This document shows, piece by piece, positions 9,151-17,870 of a stretch of DNA of 64,000 nucleotides (position 1 is its first letter; each line of letters begins with the position of its first letter). The notes below the pieces were generated by a model. That model ran no database searches, had not been told where the DNA came from, and worked only from the letters and a program-made list of their open reading frames with translations. A program made the position numbers and the translations under genes. The stretch spans positions 1-64,000 of the forward strand of contig DBBV01000008.1 in NCBI GenBank assembly GCA_002292375.1, read 5' to 3'. This DNA comes from Methylococcaceae bacterium UBA975 (GTDB lineage Bacteria > Pseudomonadota > Gammaproteobacteria > Methylococcales > Cycloclasticaceae).

Positions 9151-10086
9151 TTAAGCGTTTTTTTCAAGCCAAACCCTCAGTCCCTGGACAATGATGCCTA
9201 TATCTAAGGAGAGGATTTTAATGATCTCAGCTTTGGTGAGACGGCAACCGGAGGTGACAACTTCTTCAACTAAATAGTGTTCAATTTTTTCATACAGCAT
9301 CGTGTCGGAAGTTGATTGTTGACTGAGCTGAGCAAATAAACGGATTCTTTTACGTAAATCATTGGCGAGAGACTCTAAATTGCCGACTTGGTTGTAGTGA
9401 GTTAAGTAAGCGCGATCGCAACCCGTTGCCATCAGTTTGTCTATCGAGTCTAACCAATCGCTGGGGTTAAAGTCGACGGGGGATGTCGGTGGAAAAACAA
9501 AAGCGTGCTGATTAACGGTTAACTCAGGGTAGGCAGCGCCAAAGGTATCGCCGGTGAACATGCCATTGCTTGTTTTGTCGATAATACAAAAGTGATGTTT
9601 AGCATGGCCAGGGGTGTGTAAAAACTCGAGTTCCCTACTTTGAAAGCTAATCTTTTGGTGATCTGCAGCAGCAACGACGCGTTGTTCGTCGACGCCAATC
9701 AATTCGCCGTAATGCCGTTTAAATTCAACGTCCCCATAAACCGCCGTTGCACCTGCCTGTAATCGACTGGGGTCAACCATATGGCGCGCCCCTCGTGGGT
9801 GAATGATGAGCTGAGCATTGGGGGCATGTTGCATAAGCAGTCCCGCACCGCCGGCGTGATCAAGGTGAACATGGGTAGGGATAACGTAATCGATGTTGCC
9901 TGGTGGGATGCCTTTTTGTTCTAGCACTGCCAGCAGTAAGGGCACGGTATGATTGGTGCCGACGTCAATAAAAGCGGCGTGGCCGTTTTGCTCAATCAAG
10001 TAACAGCTGGCTAAGCCAGGCCGTACGTATTGTGCGTCGATACAAGTGATGCCATGGCCAAGGGAATGTTGTATTAAATTCTGCAT
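9151..10086 (-). CDS. MBL-fold metallo-hydrolase
   Basis: A 311-residue metallo-beta-lactamase-fold protein. The metal-binding signature THVHLDHAGG is clear, followed by HTPGHAKHH, FTGDTFG and a late LTHYN histidine, so the dinuclear metal site looks complete. No signal peptide is seen, so it is cytoplasmic. The substrate is unknown; glyoxalase II-like or acyl-thioester/lactone hydrolases share this pattern. It is on the same strand as the prp operon, 76 bases upstream of prpE, and could be co-transcribed, for example as an acyl-CoA thioesterase. That role is only an inference. Confidence 0.8.
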   Translation of the reverse strand: MQNLIQHSLGHGITCIDAQYVRPGLASCYLIEQNGHAAFIDVGTNHTVPLLLAVLEQKGIPPGNIDYVIPTHVHLDHAGGAGLLMQHAPNAQLIIHPRGARHMVDPSRLQAGATAVYGDVEFKRHYGELIGVDEQRVVAAADHQKISFQSRELEFLHTPGHAKHHFCIIDKTSNGMFTGDTFGAAYPELTVNQHAFVFPPTSPVDFNPSDWLDSIDKLMATGCDRAYLTHYNQVGNLESLANDLRKRIRLFAQLSQQSTSDTMLYEKIEHYLVEEVVTSGCRLTKAEIIKILSLDIGIIVQGLRVWLEKNA

Positions 10087-10232
10087 ATAGGGTTAGTACA
10101 AGTGATGTTAGAGGGTATTAATAGTAAAGCTAAAGAGTAAAAATTCAAATGCCTATTCGATTTTAGAGTGGGGTGAACGCTGGTTTTTGTTATTATGGTA
10201 AACGTTTTAAGTAAAAAATTATTGGAGATAAC

Positions 10233-12002
10233 ATGGCAACGTATAAAGCCCCTGTTCGTGATATGGCGTTTGTATTGAATGAAATAATTAATGTTGAGTC
10301 ATTAACGTCGATTGAAAAATTTGCAGATGCAACGCCCGATATCGTTAACGGTGTATTAGAGGAAGCGGCGAAGCAAATTGATAACACTATCGCGGTGTTG
10401 AATGAATCGGGTGATGCTGAAGGTGCACAATTAACGAATGGTGAGGTGACTACACCCGCTGGTTTTAAAGAAGCCTATGCCGCGTATGCTGAAAGTGGTT
10501 GGACTGGGCTGGATAAAGATGTTGAGTTTGACGGCCAAGGCTTGCCTTATGTGCTGGCTACAGCGGTAACGGACATGCTGTCAGGTGCAAATGCGGCGTT
10601 TTCTCTGTACCCGGGTTTAAGCAACGGCGCCTATGAAGCGCTAAAAGCACATGGTACCCAAGCGCAAAAAGAAACCTATATGACACACCTGAGTCGAGGC
10701 GACTGGAGTGGCACTATGTGTTTGACCGAACCAGGGGCCGGTAGTGACCTTGGGCAGGTTAGAACTAAGGCGTTTCCCCAAGAGGATGGCAGTTATTTAA
10801 TCGACGGTAACAAAATATTTATTACCGCTGGAGAGCATGACCTAACGGACAATATTTTACATCTCGTATTGGCTAGAACGCCTGATGCACCAGAAGGCGT
10901 GCGCGGTATTAGCATGTTTATCGTGCCAAAGTTTTTGGTTAATGCAGACGGATCATTGGGTGAACGAAATCCAATAGTTTGCGCTAGCCTAGAAGAAAAA
11001 ATGGGCATTCACGGCTCCTGCACCTGTGTGTTGAACTTTAATGAAGCGAAAGGTTACCTTGTCGGTGAGTTGAATAAAGGCCTGCAAAATATGTTTGTCA
11101 TGATGAACGCCGCTCGCTTAATGGTTGGTTTGCAAGGCTTGGGTGTTGCAGAAAGAGCAACGCAAAACGCGATCACTTATGCTAAAGAGCGCAAGCAAGG
11201 TCGTCCCTTAACGCGTAAAGCCGAATCGTCATTTGATAGCGATACCATTATCGTGCACCCTGATGTGCGGCGTATGTTATTGACCATGAAGGCCTTAACC
11301 GAAGGTTGTCGAATGATGGCTTACGATACCGCAAAATACGTCGACTTATCAGAAAACCACCCAGATGAGACGGTGCGTTCAAAGGCTAAAGAACGGGTAG
11401 ATTTAATGACGCCTATCTGTAAGGCGTTTACCACGGATGTCGGTGTAGAAGTAAGTAGTTTGGGTGTGCAAGTATACGGTGGGCATGGCTATATTCGAGA
11501 AAATGGCATGGAGCAAAACTTGCGCGATAGTAAAATATTCTGCATTTACGAAGGGACTAATGGCATTCAAGCGCTGGACTTAGTTGGCCGTAAGCTCTCG
11601 ATGGGTGGGGGGCAGTTACCCAAAGACTTTTTTGCTGAAATCAACGATGAATTGGAGTCGGCGACGGATGAGTTGAGCTTTATTTGTGAGCCTTTGCTTG
11701 ACGCCTTAAATGACTTACAAAAAGCAACCGATTGGTTGGTCGAGTCGAAACAACATAATCCGAATGATTCCGCCTCGGCGGCAGTTGATTATTTGCAACT
11801 GTTCGGCTGGGTCAGTTTGGGTTACTACTGGTTACGAGCAGCTAAGGTGGCGTCAAAGCATGATGCGGTGTTTTATCAAGCCAAGTTAGTTACGGCAAAA
11901 TTCTTTGCTACAAAACTATTGCCGCGGGCTCAAGGCTTATTGCCTGTTGTGATGTCCGGTAGTGGTTGCGTTATGGACCCAACAGAAGAGATGATTTTAT
12001 AG
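10233..12002 (+). CDS. acyl-CoA dehydrogenase with C-terminal extension (DmdC/AcdH-like)
   Basis: A 589-residue flavin-dependent acyl-CoA dehydrogenase, longer than the usual 380-400 because it carries an extra C-terminal domain. The FAD/substrate segment TEPGAGSDLGQVRT, the QVYGGHGYIRENG segment and the catalytic-glutamate context YEGTNGIQALDL are all present. This long subfamily includes DmdC, which oxidises 3-methylmercaptopropionyl-CoA, as well as fatty acyl-CoA enzymes. The next gene is a DmdB-like acyl-CoA ligase, which makes a paired activation/oxidation route plausible. Start is supported by GGAG eight bases upstream. The exact chain-length or DMSP-derived substrate cannot be decided from sequence. 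Confidence 0.88.
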   Translation: MATYKAPVRDMAFVLNEIINVESLTSIEKFADATPDIVNGVLEEAAKQIDNTIAVLNESGDAEGAQLTNGEVTTPAGFKEAYAAYAESGWTGLDKDVEFDGQGLPYVLATAVTDMLSGANAAFSLYPGLSNGAYEALKAHGTQAQKETYMTHLSRGDWSGTMCLTEPGAGSDLGQVRTKAFPQEDGSYLIDGNKIFITAGEHDLTDNILHLVLARTPDAPEGVRGISMFIVPKFLVNADGSLGERNPIVCASLEEKMGIHGSCTCVLNFNEAKGYLVGELNKGLQNMFVMMNAARLMVGLQGLGVAERATQNAITYAKERKQGRPLTRKAESSFDSDTIIVHPDVRRMLLTMKALTEGCRMMAYDTAKYVDLSENHPDETVRSKAKERVDLMTPICKAFTTDVGVEVSSLGVQVYGGHGYIRENGMEQNLRDSKIFCIYEGTNGIQALDLVGRKLSMGGGQLPKDFFAEINDELESATDELSFICEPLLDALNDLQKATDWLVESKQHNPNDSASAAVDYLQLFGWVSLGYYWLRAAKVASKHDAVFYQAKLVTAKFFATKLLPRAQGLLPVVMSGSGCVMDPTEEMIL

Positions 12003-12017
12003 CGCGTTTGAGGGCAT

Positions 12018-12045
12018 AAAAGCGCTGCTTTCGAGCGGCTTTTTT
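12018..12045 (+). terminator. terminator after the acyl-CoA dehydrogenase
   Basis: A stem AAAAGC-GCT pairing with AGC-(G bulge)-GCTTTT is followed by a T run and starts 16 bases after the stop. It would separate the dehydrogenase from the ligase downstream, which then needs its own promoter in 12046-12115. Confidence 0.65.
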
Positions 12046-12115
12046 GTATATGTTTAGGATGTCTTGAGCGTATTATTACGTTTAAAAATAATTACAAATA
12101 ATAAGGTTAAACGGT

Positions 12116-13735
12116 ATGAACTTATTCGAAATGTCGCTGGATAAAAACCCAGCAAACTACGTCACGCTGTCCCCGCTGACCTTTATTAAGCGAGCAGCCG
12201 ATGTTTATCCTAATAAGTTGGCATGTGTACACGGCGAGCAAAAAATCACCTGGGCGCAAACCTATCGACGCTGTGTGAGATTAGCTGATGCGCTATCGAA
12301 GCGCGGTATTGGTCGGGGGGATACAGTATCTGCAATGTTACCCAATATTCCAGCGATGTTTGAATTACACTTTGCAGTACCCATGCTCGGTGCGGTGCTA
12401 CATTCAATTAACACGCGGCTAGATGCCAAGTCGGTTGCTTTTCAGTTAGATCATTCAGAAAGCAAGGCGGTTTTTATAGACAGTGAATTTGCTGACACGA
12501 TGGCAATGGCCTTAAAAGAGGCGCAGGTTTCACCTTTTGTGGTGGATGTTGAAGACGCAACGTATTTGTCAAATAAACCTATTGGTGAAGAAACGTACGA
12601 ATCATTTATAACGCAAGGACAGGATACGTTTCAGTGGGCCTTGCCGGAGGATGAATGGGAATCGATCACGTTAAACTATACGTCGGGAACGACGGGTAAT
12701 CCAAAAGGTGTGGTGTACCACCACCGAGGTGCCTATTTAAATGCCATTAGCAATGTTATTACTTGGGACATGGGTAACCACCCAGTGTACCTTTGGACCT
12801 TGCCGATGTTTCACTGTAATGGTTGGTGCTTTCCGTGGAGCATAGCGGCATCGGCAGGAACCAATATTTGCTTGCGTAGCGTACTACCTAAAACCATTTT
12901 TAATTTAATTAAAACTGAAGGGGTGGATCACTTTTGCGGCGCACCGACTGTTTTAACAATGTTGATTAACACCCCAGACAAACACAAACAGGGTGTTGGT
13001 CAAGGTGTGAAGGTAATGACCGCCGGTGCGGCTCCGCCAGCAGCGGTCATACAAAGTATGCAGCAAATGGGTTTTAGCGTCACCCATGTCTACGGTTTAA
13101 CGGAAACCTATGGCCCGTGCACGGTGTGTGCTTGGCACGATGAATGGAACGAGTTGCCTGTGGATGAGCAAGGTCAATTGAGGGCTCGTCAAGGGGTGCG
13201 CAGCGCCATGCTCGAAGACCTGATGGTAGCGGACCCTAAAACGTTAGAGCCCATGCCAAAAGACGGGGTAAGCCTGGGCGAAGTGTTTATGCGCGGCAAT
13301 AATGTAATGAAAGGTTATTTAAAAAACCCGAATGCGACAGAAGAAGCATTTGATGGTGGTTGGTTTCACTCAGGGGACCTGGCGGTTTGGCACCCTGATG
13401 GTTACATTGACATTAAAGATCGCTCAAAGGACATTATTATTTCAGGCGGCGAAAACATTTCAACTCTGGAAGTGGAGTCGGTTTTGTATCGACACGCTGC
13501 CGTGATGGAAGCAGCTGTTGTGGCTAAAAATGATGAAGTATGGGGTGAAAAGCCTTGCGCTTTTGTCACCTTAAAAGAAGGCGCGCAAGCCACAGAAAAA
13601 GAGATTATAGCCTTTTGCCGTGAAAATTTAGCGCATTACAAAGTACCCAAATTGGTTGTATTTGGTGGCTTACCAAAGACGTCGACTGGAAAAATTCAAA
13701 AATTTATTTTAAGAGAAACGGCAAACGAAATCTAG
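12116..13735 (+). CDS. acyl-CoA ligase (DmdB-like, AMP-forming)
   Basis: A 539-residue ANL-superfamily acyl-CoA synthetase. The ATP-binding motif YTSGTTGNPKGVVYHH, the GWFHSGDLAVWHPDGYI hinge segment and the final LPKTSTGKIQKF with the catalytic lysine are intact. The N-terminal NYVTLSPLTFIKRAA segment and the length match the group that holds the 3-methylmercaptopropionate-CoA ligase DmdB and medium-chain acyl-CoA ligases. It follows a DmdC-like dehydrogenase on the same strand with a terminator between. Substrate remains open: methylmercaptopropionate, short/medium fatty acids or aromatic-derived acids all fit. Confidence 0.87.
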   Translation: MNLFEMSLDKNPANYVTLSPLTFIKRAADVYPNKLACVHGEQKITWAQTYRRCVRLADALSKRGIGRGDTVSAMLPNIPAMFELHFAVPMLGAVLHSINTRLDAKSVAFQLDHSESKAVFIDSEFADTMAMALKEAQVSPFVVDVEDATYLSNKPIGEETYESFITQGQDTFQWALPEDEWESITLNYTSGTTGNPKGVVYHHRGAYLNAISNVITWDMGNHPVYLWTLPMFHCNGWCFPWSIAASAGTNICLRSVLPKTIFNLIKTEGVDHFCGAPTVLTMLINTPDKHKQGVGQGVKVMTAGAAPPAAVIQSMQQMGFSVTHVYGLTETYGPCTVCAWHDEWNELPVDEQGQLRARQGVRSAMLEDLMVADPKTLEPMPKDGVSLGEVFMRGNNVMKGYLKNPNATEEAFDGGWFHSGDLAVWHPDGYIDIKDRSKDIIISGGENISTLEVESVLYRHAAVMEAAVVAKNDEVWGEKPCAFVTLKEGAQATEKEIIAFCRENLAHYKVPKLVVFGGLPKTSTGKIQKFILRETANEI

Positions 13736-13855
13736 AAGCAAGGCTATTCTAGGGGCGATCGCCACATAAATAGCTACATTCATCGGCGGTTAAGGTTTGC
13801 TCATATAGACTGCCAAGCGGTAGACTTAGCTTACCTATGGCAGATTGAATAATCG

Positions 13856-14044
13856 ATGATGGCTGAGATACTACTCTTTAAAAAGAAAAAACTGTCCGAA
13901 AAGCACAAAGGGAATACGTTATGTAGAAATGGTCACCACCATTGGTTGATCGACAAGCAGCAGGTTTTTGATGTTAAGTTAGGTCGTTTGGTAACAGTTA
14001 GTCGCTGTAAACGCTGTAGAATCAAAAAAAACCAGCTTAAATAA
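13856..14044 (+). CDS. small conserved zinc-finger-like protein
   Basis: A 62-residue basic protein (61 if the second ATG at 13859 is used). It begins with a lysine-rich segment ILLFKKKKLSEKHKGNTLC. It then has one cysteine followed by three histidines (CRNGHHHW) and a C-terminal CKRC pair, spaced like a small zinc-binding domain. It resembles short hypothetical proteins I recall from other gammaproteobacteria, but no function is known to me. There is no clear ribosome site. A stop follows shortly before the ompA-like gene's promoter. Coding status rests mainly on its patterned Cys/His content. Confidence 0.6.
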   Translation: MMAEILLFKKKKLSEKHKGNTLCRNGHHHWLIDKQQVFDVKLGRLVTVSRCKRCRIKKNQLK

Positions 14045-14068
14045 GGGCTTGCCGCATTAATATCTTGG

Positions 14069-14096
14069 TTGACCTTTGTGAATTTAGGGTTAAAAT
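14069..14096 (+). promoter_or_regulatory. sigma-70 promoter of the first OmpA-family gene
   Basis: TTGACC (14069-14074) and TAAAAT (14091-14096) are separated by 16 bases, about 47 bases before the start codon. The -10 context TTTAGGGTTAAAAT closely resembles that of the downstream paralogue. Confidence 0.65.
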
Positions 14097-14142
14097 CCGC
14101 AAGTAAGGATAAAATAATTAACAATTTTAACGGAGCATTACA

Positions 14143-14913
14143 ATGAAATTAATTAAAAACATGGCGGCAATTGCAGCAGCAGCTTTTTTGGTCACAGGCT
14201 GTGCTAGCGTAGAAACCGAAGATTGGAAGAGTTGTGCTATTACAGGCGCGGCAATAGGCGGTGTGGTTGGCGTTTTTGAAGACGGCGATAAAGATGCGCG
14301 TGATGGTGCTCTTGGCGCTTTAGGCGGTGCGATCATTGGTGGAACTATCTGTGCGTTAATGGCGGATGAAAAAGTAACTGCCCCAGTTCCAGAAAAAGAC
14401 AGCGATGGTGATGGCGTTGTAGATAGTTTGGACCAGTGTCCAAATACGCCAGCTGGCGCAAAAGTAGACAGCAAAGGTTGTCCGTTAGATAGCGATGGTG
14501 ACGGCGTTCCTGACTATAAAGACGAGTGCCCAAATTCAGCACCAGGTGCTAAAGTTAATGAATTAGGTTGTGCTAAACCATTAGTGCTTAAAGGCGTTAA
14601 CTTCCATTTTGATTCAGCCGTATTGACGGAAGAAGCAAAAGCTATCTTGATTCCGGTTGCTGATAATCATAAAAAATATCATGCAGACGTGAATTTGCTG
14701 ATCGGTGGACACACTGATTCACAAGGCCCAGCCGAGTATAATTTAGGCTTGTCTCAACGTCGTGCTTCAGCAGTGCGTACATTTATGATCGCTCAAGGTT
14801 GTGATGCGAGCAAATTAACAGCTGTAGGCTACGGTGAAGAAAAAGCAATCGCCGATAATGCAACAAAAGCAGGACGTGCCCAGAACCGTCGTGTTGAGTT
14901 AAGCGTTAAGTAA
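14143..14913 (+). CDS. OmpA-family lipoprotein with thrombospondin type 3 repeats (copy 1)
   Basis: A 256-residue outer-membrane lipoprotein. A signal peptide ends in the lipobox LVTGC, with lipidated Cys at residue 20. A glycine-rich segment follows (AAIGGVVGVF, LGGAIIGGTIC), then two calcium-binding thrombospondin type 3-like repeats (DSDGDGVVDSLDQCP and DSDGDGVPDYKDECP). The C-terminal OmpA domain binds peptidoglycan; GGHTDSQGPAEYNLGLSQRR and GRAQNRRVEL are its hallmarks. It likely tethers the outer membrane to the wall. A strong promoter and terminator frame it as a single-gene unit. It is a tandem paralogue of the next gene. Confidence 0.9.
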   Translation: MKLIKNMAAIAAAAFLVTGCASVETEDWKSCAITGAAIGGVVGVFEDGDKDARDGALGALGGAIIGGTICALMADEKVTAPVPEKDSDGDGVVDSLDQCPNTPAGAKVDSKGCPLDSDGDGVPDYKDECPNSAPGAKVNELGCAKPLVLKGVNFHFDSAVLTEEAKAILIPVADNHKKYHADVNLLIGGHTDSQGPAEYNLGLSQRRASAVRTFMIAQGCDASKLTAVGYGEEKAIADNATKAGRAQNRRVELSVK

Positions 14914-14930
14914 ATTCGCCTTGCAAGAAT

Positions 14931-14960
14931 AAAAAAACGGAGCTTAGGCTCCGTTTTTTT
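14931..14960 (+). terminator. terminator after OmpA-family copy 1
   Basis: The hairpin ACGGAGC-TTAG-GCTCCGT is flanked by seven A residues and seven T residues, so it can act in both directions. It begins 18 bases after the stop. Confidence 0.92.
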
Positions 14961-15022
14961 ATGCCTGAAAAAATCGAGTATGATTTTTAAAAGGTTTACC
15001 AGTATTACACAGAGTGCTTTTG

Positions 15023-15050
15023 TTGACGTTTTATGTGTTTAGGATAAAAT
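15023..15050 (+). promoter_or_regulatory. sigma-70 promoter of the second OmpA-family gene
   Basis: TTGACG (15023-15028) and TAAAAT (15045-15050) with a 16-base spacer. Spacing and -10 context (TTTAGGATAAAAT) match the promoter of copy 1, so the duplication probably included the promoter. Confidence 0.65.
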
Positions 15051-15096
15051 CAAAGAGTATGGATCGAATTTAGCGACTATTTAAATGGAGAGACAA

Positions 15097-15855
15097 ATGA
15101 AAATGTATAAAAAGTGTACGGCAATAATGGCAGCGGTTGTGTTATCAACGGGGTGTGCCACGGTTGAAACAGAAAGTTGGCAAAACTGTGCGATTGCAGG
15201 GGCTTTGTTAGGTGGCGCTGCAGGTGCTTTTGTTGAAGCATCAGGTGAAGCGGCCGTAGGTGCTGTAACAGGTGGAGCAATAGGCGGACTGATCTGCGGT
15301 AATAGCGCTGAGCCAGCAGCAGTAGCACCACCAGCACCGGATAGTGACAACGATGGTGTCGCCGATACGCATGATGCCTGCCCAGACACACCTACGGGGA
15401 CAACTGTAGATAGCAAAGGATGCACCCTAGACGGTGATGCTGATGGTGTTGTCGACGATAAAGACCAATGTCCAAATTCAGCACCAGGGGCAAAAGTTAA
15501 TGAATTAGGCTGTGTTAATCCGTTGGTTTTAAAAGGCGTCAACTTCCATTTAAATTCAGCAGAACTGACCGAGCAAGCAAAGTCGATCTTAGGGCCTATT
15601 GCGGATGATTATCGTGATAATCACGGCGATCTTAATTTGCTTATCGGGGGGCATACCGATTCTCAAGGCACCAATGCTTATAATATGGACTTGTCACAGC
15701 GACGTGCAGAAAGTGTTCGGCGCTTCATGGTGGCTAAAGGCTGCGACGCAAATAAATTAACCGCGGTGGGCTACGGGGAAGAAAAACCCATAGCCGATAA
15801 TGGCAGTAAAGAAGGCCGTGCTAAAAACCGTCGCGTGGAAATCAGCGTGAAATAA
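15097..15855 (+). CDS. OmpA-family lipoprotein with thrombospondin type 3 repeats (copy 2)
   Basis: A 252-residue paralogue of the preceding gene with the same plan: lipobox LSTGC, glycine-rich segment, two thrombospondin type 3-like repeats (DSDNDGVADTHDACP and DGDADGVVDDKDQCP) and a C-terminal OmpA domain (GGHTDSQGTNAYNMDLSQRR). The stretch CPNSAPGAKVNELGC is identical in both copies, whereas the glycine-rich part and first repeat have diverged. I chose the ATG at 15097 because GGAGAG lies just upstream; an earlier in-frame ATG at 15085 overlaps that site. It has its own promoter and terminator. Confidence 0.9.
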   Translation: MKMYKKCTAIMAAVVLSTGCATVETESWQNCAIAGALLGGAAGAFVEASGEAAVGAVTGGAIGGLICGNSAEPAAVAPPAPDSDNDGVADTHDACPDTPTGTTVDSKGCTLDGDADGVVDDKDQCPNSAPGAKVNELGCVNPLVLKGVNFHLNSAELTEQAKSILGPIADDYRDNHGDLNLLIGGHTDSQGTNAYNMDLSQRRAESVRRFMVAKGCDANKLTAVGYGEEKPIADNGSKEGRAKNRRVEISVK

Positions 15856-15876
15856 TTGCTGTTGCTGTTTTTAGTG

Positions 15877-15903
15877 AAAACGGGGCTAAGGCCCCGTTTT
15901 TTT
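15877..15903 (+). terminator. terminator after OmpA-family copy 2
   Basis: The hairpin ACGGGGC-TAAG-GCCCCGT followed by seven T residues lies 22 bases after the stop. It may also serve the convergent WD40 gene, since AAAA flanks the other side. Confidence 0.92.
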
Positions 15904-15976
15904 ATGAGGGCCTTAGTGACGATGGAGTCTGTAGCGACAGAGTGAGTTTGTTAATAACCGGTGTGGCACTGGACGT

Positions 15977-16948
15977 TTAGTTTTTAGGTACGTTCCATTG
16001 ATTTGCCGTGCCAGCAGAGCTTTCGCTTAAAAAGTATTGGCCATCTTTAGCAAAACTTAATGCAATGATGGCGGCTGTTTTGGGGCGCCATAGCAGGTGC
16101 TTTTTTACTGACCAAGTGTGTAGAAGTTGGCCGCTTTTGACATCCCATAAATCGATGCGTTGATTGGGTCTTCCCGTAAGTAGGCTGTTGCCATCAGGAG
16201 AAAAGGTGCCTGCTGTAACCGTCATATACCTCATCGGCAGTTCACTGAGTTGATCACCTGTTTGGGTATCCCACAAGCGTGTTTTGCCTAAAGAAGCGTT
16301 GCTCATGGCGTATTTACCATCCTCAGACAAAGCTACCTTATAAATCTTAAAGCTATGGGTCCATTGTTGAGCTAGCTCACCTGTCTTTAAGGACCACAAT
16401 TTAGCCTGATGGTCGTTGCCGCCCGTGAGGGCGAATTGCCCATTGTTTGAGAGAGCAACACTGTTTACAACACCCGCGTGGTTAAATGTATGGATAATCT
16501 TGCCGTGATATAAGTCAAAGTAATAGGCTTGGTTATCCTCCATGGCAATTAAGGCCCGCTTGCCATCAAATGAGATAGCTAAGTCAGTGATGTTGGGGAA
16601 ATCCCACAGGCCAATAATTTTGCCGTTATTGATTTGCCACAAGGCGAGCGAGTTTTTCTCAGCAGTGATAGCAAATTTCTTATCTGCTGAAATAGCGGTG
16701 GCGATAATGCCGTCGTTGACATCGGTATGTTGCCATTGATGGAGTGTTTTATTTGATAGGGTGTTAATCAGTTTGGCTGGCCCTTCGGTTGAAGCAACCA
16801 GGGCTAAACTGGCGTCATTAGAAAGGCTAGCAGTAAAAAGGCCTTGCTCGCTATGCGTCCAAGTTTTATTGGGTACACTTTCAGATTGGCAAGCGGCAAG
16901 CGTAACGATAAGGCATATAAAAAAAAGGCGTGTAATTAAAAAATTCAT
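15977..16948 (-). CDS. WD40-repeat lipoprotein
   Basis: A 323-residue protein with a lipoprotein signal (TLAAC, lipidated Cys near residue 20) followed by WD40-like beta-propeller repeats, probably seven. Examples are NGQFALTGGNDHQAKLW, DGKYAMSNASLGKTRLW and DGNSLLTGRPNQRIDLW. Such propellers serve as binding platforms; no catalytic residues are apparent. Its ATG overlaps the stop of the alpha/beta hydrolase by four bases, so translation is coupled. It is the last gene of a minus-strand cluster with cysG and tag. The binding partner is unknown and I do not assign a function. Confidence 0.82.
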   Translation of the reverse strand: MNFLITRLFFICLIVTLAACQSESVPNKTWTHSEQGLFTASLSNDASLALVASTEGPAKLINTLSNKTLHQWQHTDVNDGIIATAISADKKFAITAEKNSLALWQINNGKIIGLWDFPNITDLAISFDGKRALIAMEDNQAYYFDLYHGKIIHTFNHAGVVNSVALSNNGQFALTGGNDHQAKLWSLKTGELAQQWTHSFKIYKVALSEDGKYAMSNASLGKTRLWDTQTGDQLSELPMRYMTVTAGTFSPDGNSLLTGRPNQRIDLWDVKSGQLLHTWSVKKHLLWRPKTAAIIALSFAKDGQYFLSESSAGTANQWNVPKN

Positions 16949-17868
16949 TTTCCAATAGTAGTCGTTTTTTTAAAAAAACGTTTTAATTTAACCACTAATA
17001 AAGAGAAAAACCCTGTTTTTTCCGGTTCAGGCGCAGCTTGCTGCTTGAGATCGAGTGGGGCGCCTTGGATAAAACTAGTCACTAAGGTGTTAAATGCTAG
17101 AGGGTCTTCTAGTTGTGGCGCGTGACCAATACGCTTGAATAGGGATAAACGACAATTTGGAATGAGCTGTTGCATGTTCTCTAACGAGCGCAAGGGCACG
17201 ATGGGGTCGAGGAGACCATACGCAATTAAAACAGGAAAGTTGAAGCGACTGAGTAGATGGGTGCCTGACCAGTCTTTAAGTGATTGCAAAAAGCCGTTAA
17301 GGGCTTTAATGTCCATACTCATTGCATCGTCTAAGAGTCGTTGAAAGCTATCGGTTTTATCATTAATAGCGGGCATGGATTTTTTTAAATTATGCGCGAG
17401 GGTTTTTCTTTTTAAACCGACAAGGTCTAAAAAGTTAAAAACATTGCCGGCCGAGAAAAATGACGTGGCCGACGGTGTTTTGTCCAATATTTTTAATCCT
17501 TCGGCTGGCGAGGGAGCCACTAGGGTTAAAGTGGTGATACGTTTTGGGTGATCACCAGCAAACTGTTGAGCCACTGCACCACCCAAAGAGTGGGCTACCA
17601 AATGAAATTTTTCAAGTTGTAGGGCATTGACGAATTCAAGTAAATCGTCACTTAACGTTTGGATATTGTATCCTGCGTCAGTTACTTGACTAGAACCGCA
17701 GCCTCTAAAATCAGGTGCGTAGGCTTTATAGCCTTTAGCCAGTTGTTGCAAAAAGGGCTCCCAGTAGTGCCAACTGGCAAAATTACCGTGTAGCAAAACA
17801 ATCGGGATGTCACCGTTTATTTGTTGCTCATAATGTATCTTGAGTTGTTTGGTTTGAATAAAAGGCAT
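16945..17868 (-). CDS. alpha/beta-fold hydrolase
   Basis: A 307-residue alpha/beta hydrolase. The oxyanion segment LLHGNFASW, the nucleophile elbow AHSLGG, a late aspartate in YGLLDPIVPL and the final histidine in IGHAPQLEDP form a complete catalytic triad. No signal peptide is present. A C-terminal basic tail (LKRFFKKTTT) follows the fold and could contact membrane or nucleic acid. It starts two bases after the cysG stop and overlaps the WD40 gene. Substrate is unknown; esterase, lactonase or haloperoxidase-like activities are all possible. Confidence 0.85.
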   Translation of the reverse strand: MPFIQTKQLKIHYEQQINGDIPIVLLHGNFASWHYWEPFLQQLAKGYKAYAPDFRGCGSSQVTDAGYNIQTLSDDLLEFVNALQLEKFHLVAHSLGGAVAQQFAGDHPKRITTLTLVAPSPAEGLKILDKTPSATSFFSAGNVFNFLDLVGLKRKTLAHNLKKSMPAINDKTDSFQRLLDDAMSMDIKALNGFLQSLKDWSGTHLLSRFNFPVLIAYGLLDPIVPLRSLENMQQLIPNCRLSLFKRIGHAPQLEDPLAFNTLVTSFIQGAPLDLKQQAAPEPEKTGFFSLLVVKLKRFFKKTTTIGK

Positions 17869-17870
17869 GG

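Noticed and set aside
15077..15542. Long antisense frames opposite the OmpA-family genes (15077-15391, 15081-15542, 14127-14474)
   Set aside because: They are shadows of the strongly coding plus strand, with low-complexity Ala/Pro/Ser or Leu/His composition and no ribosome sites.
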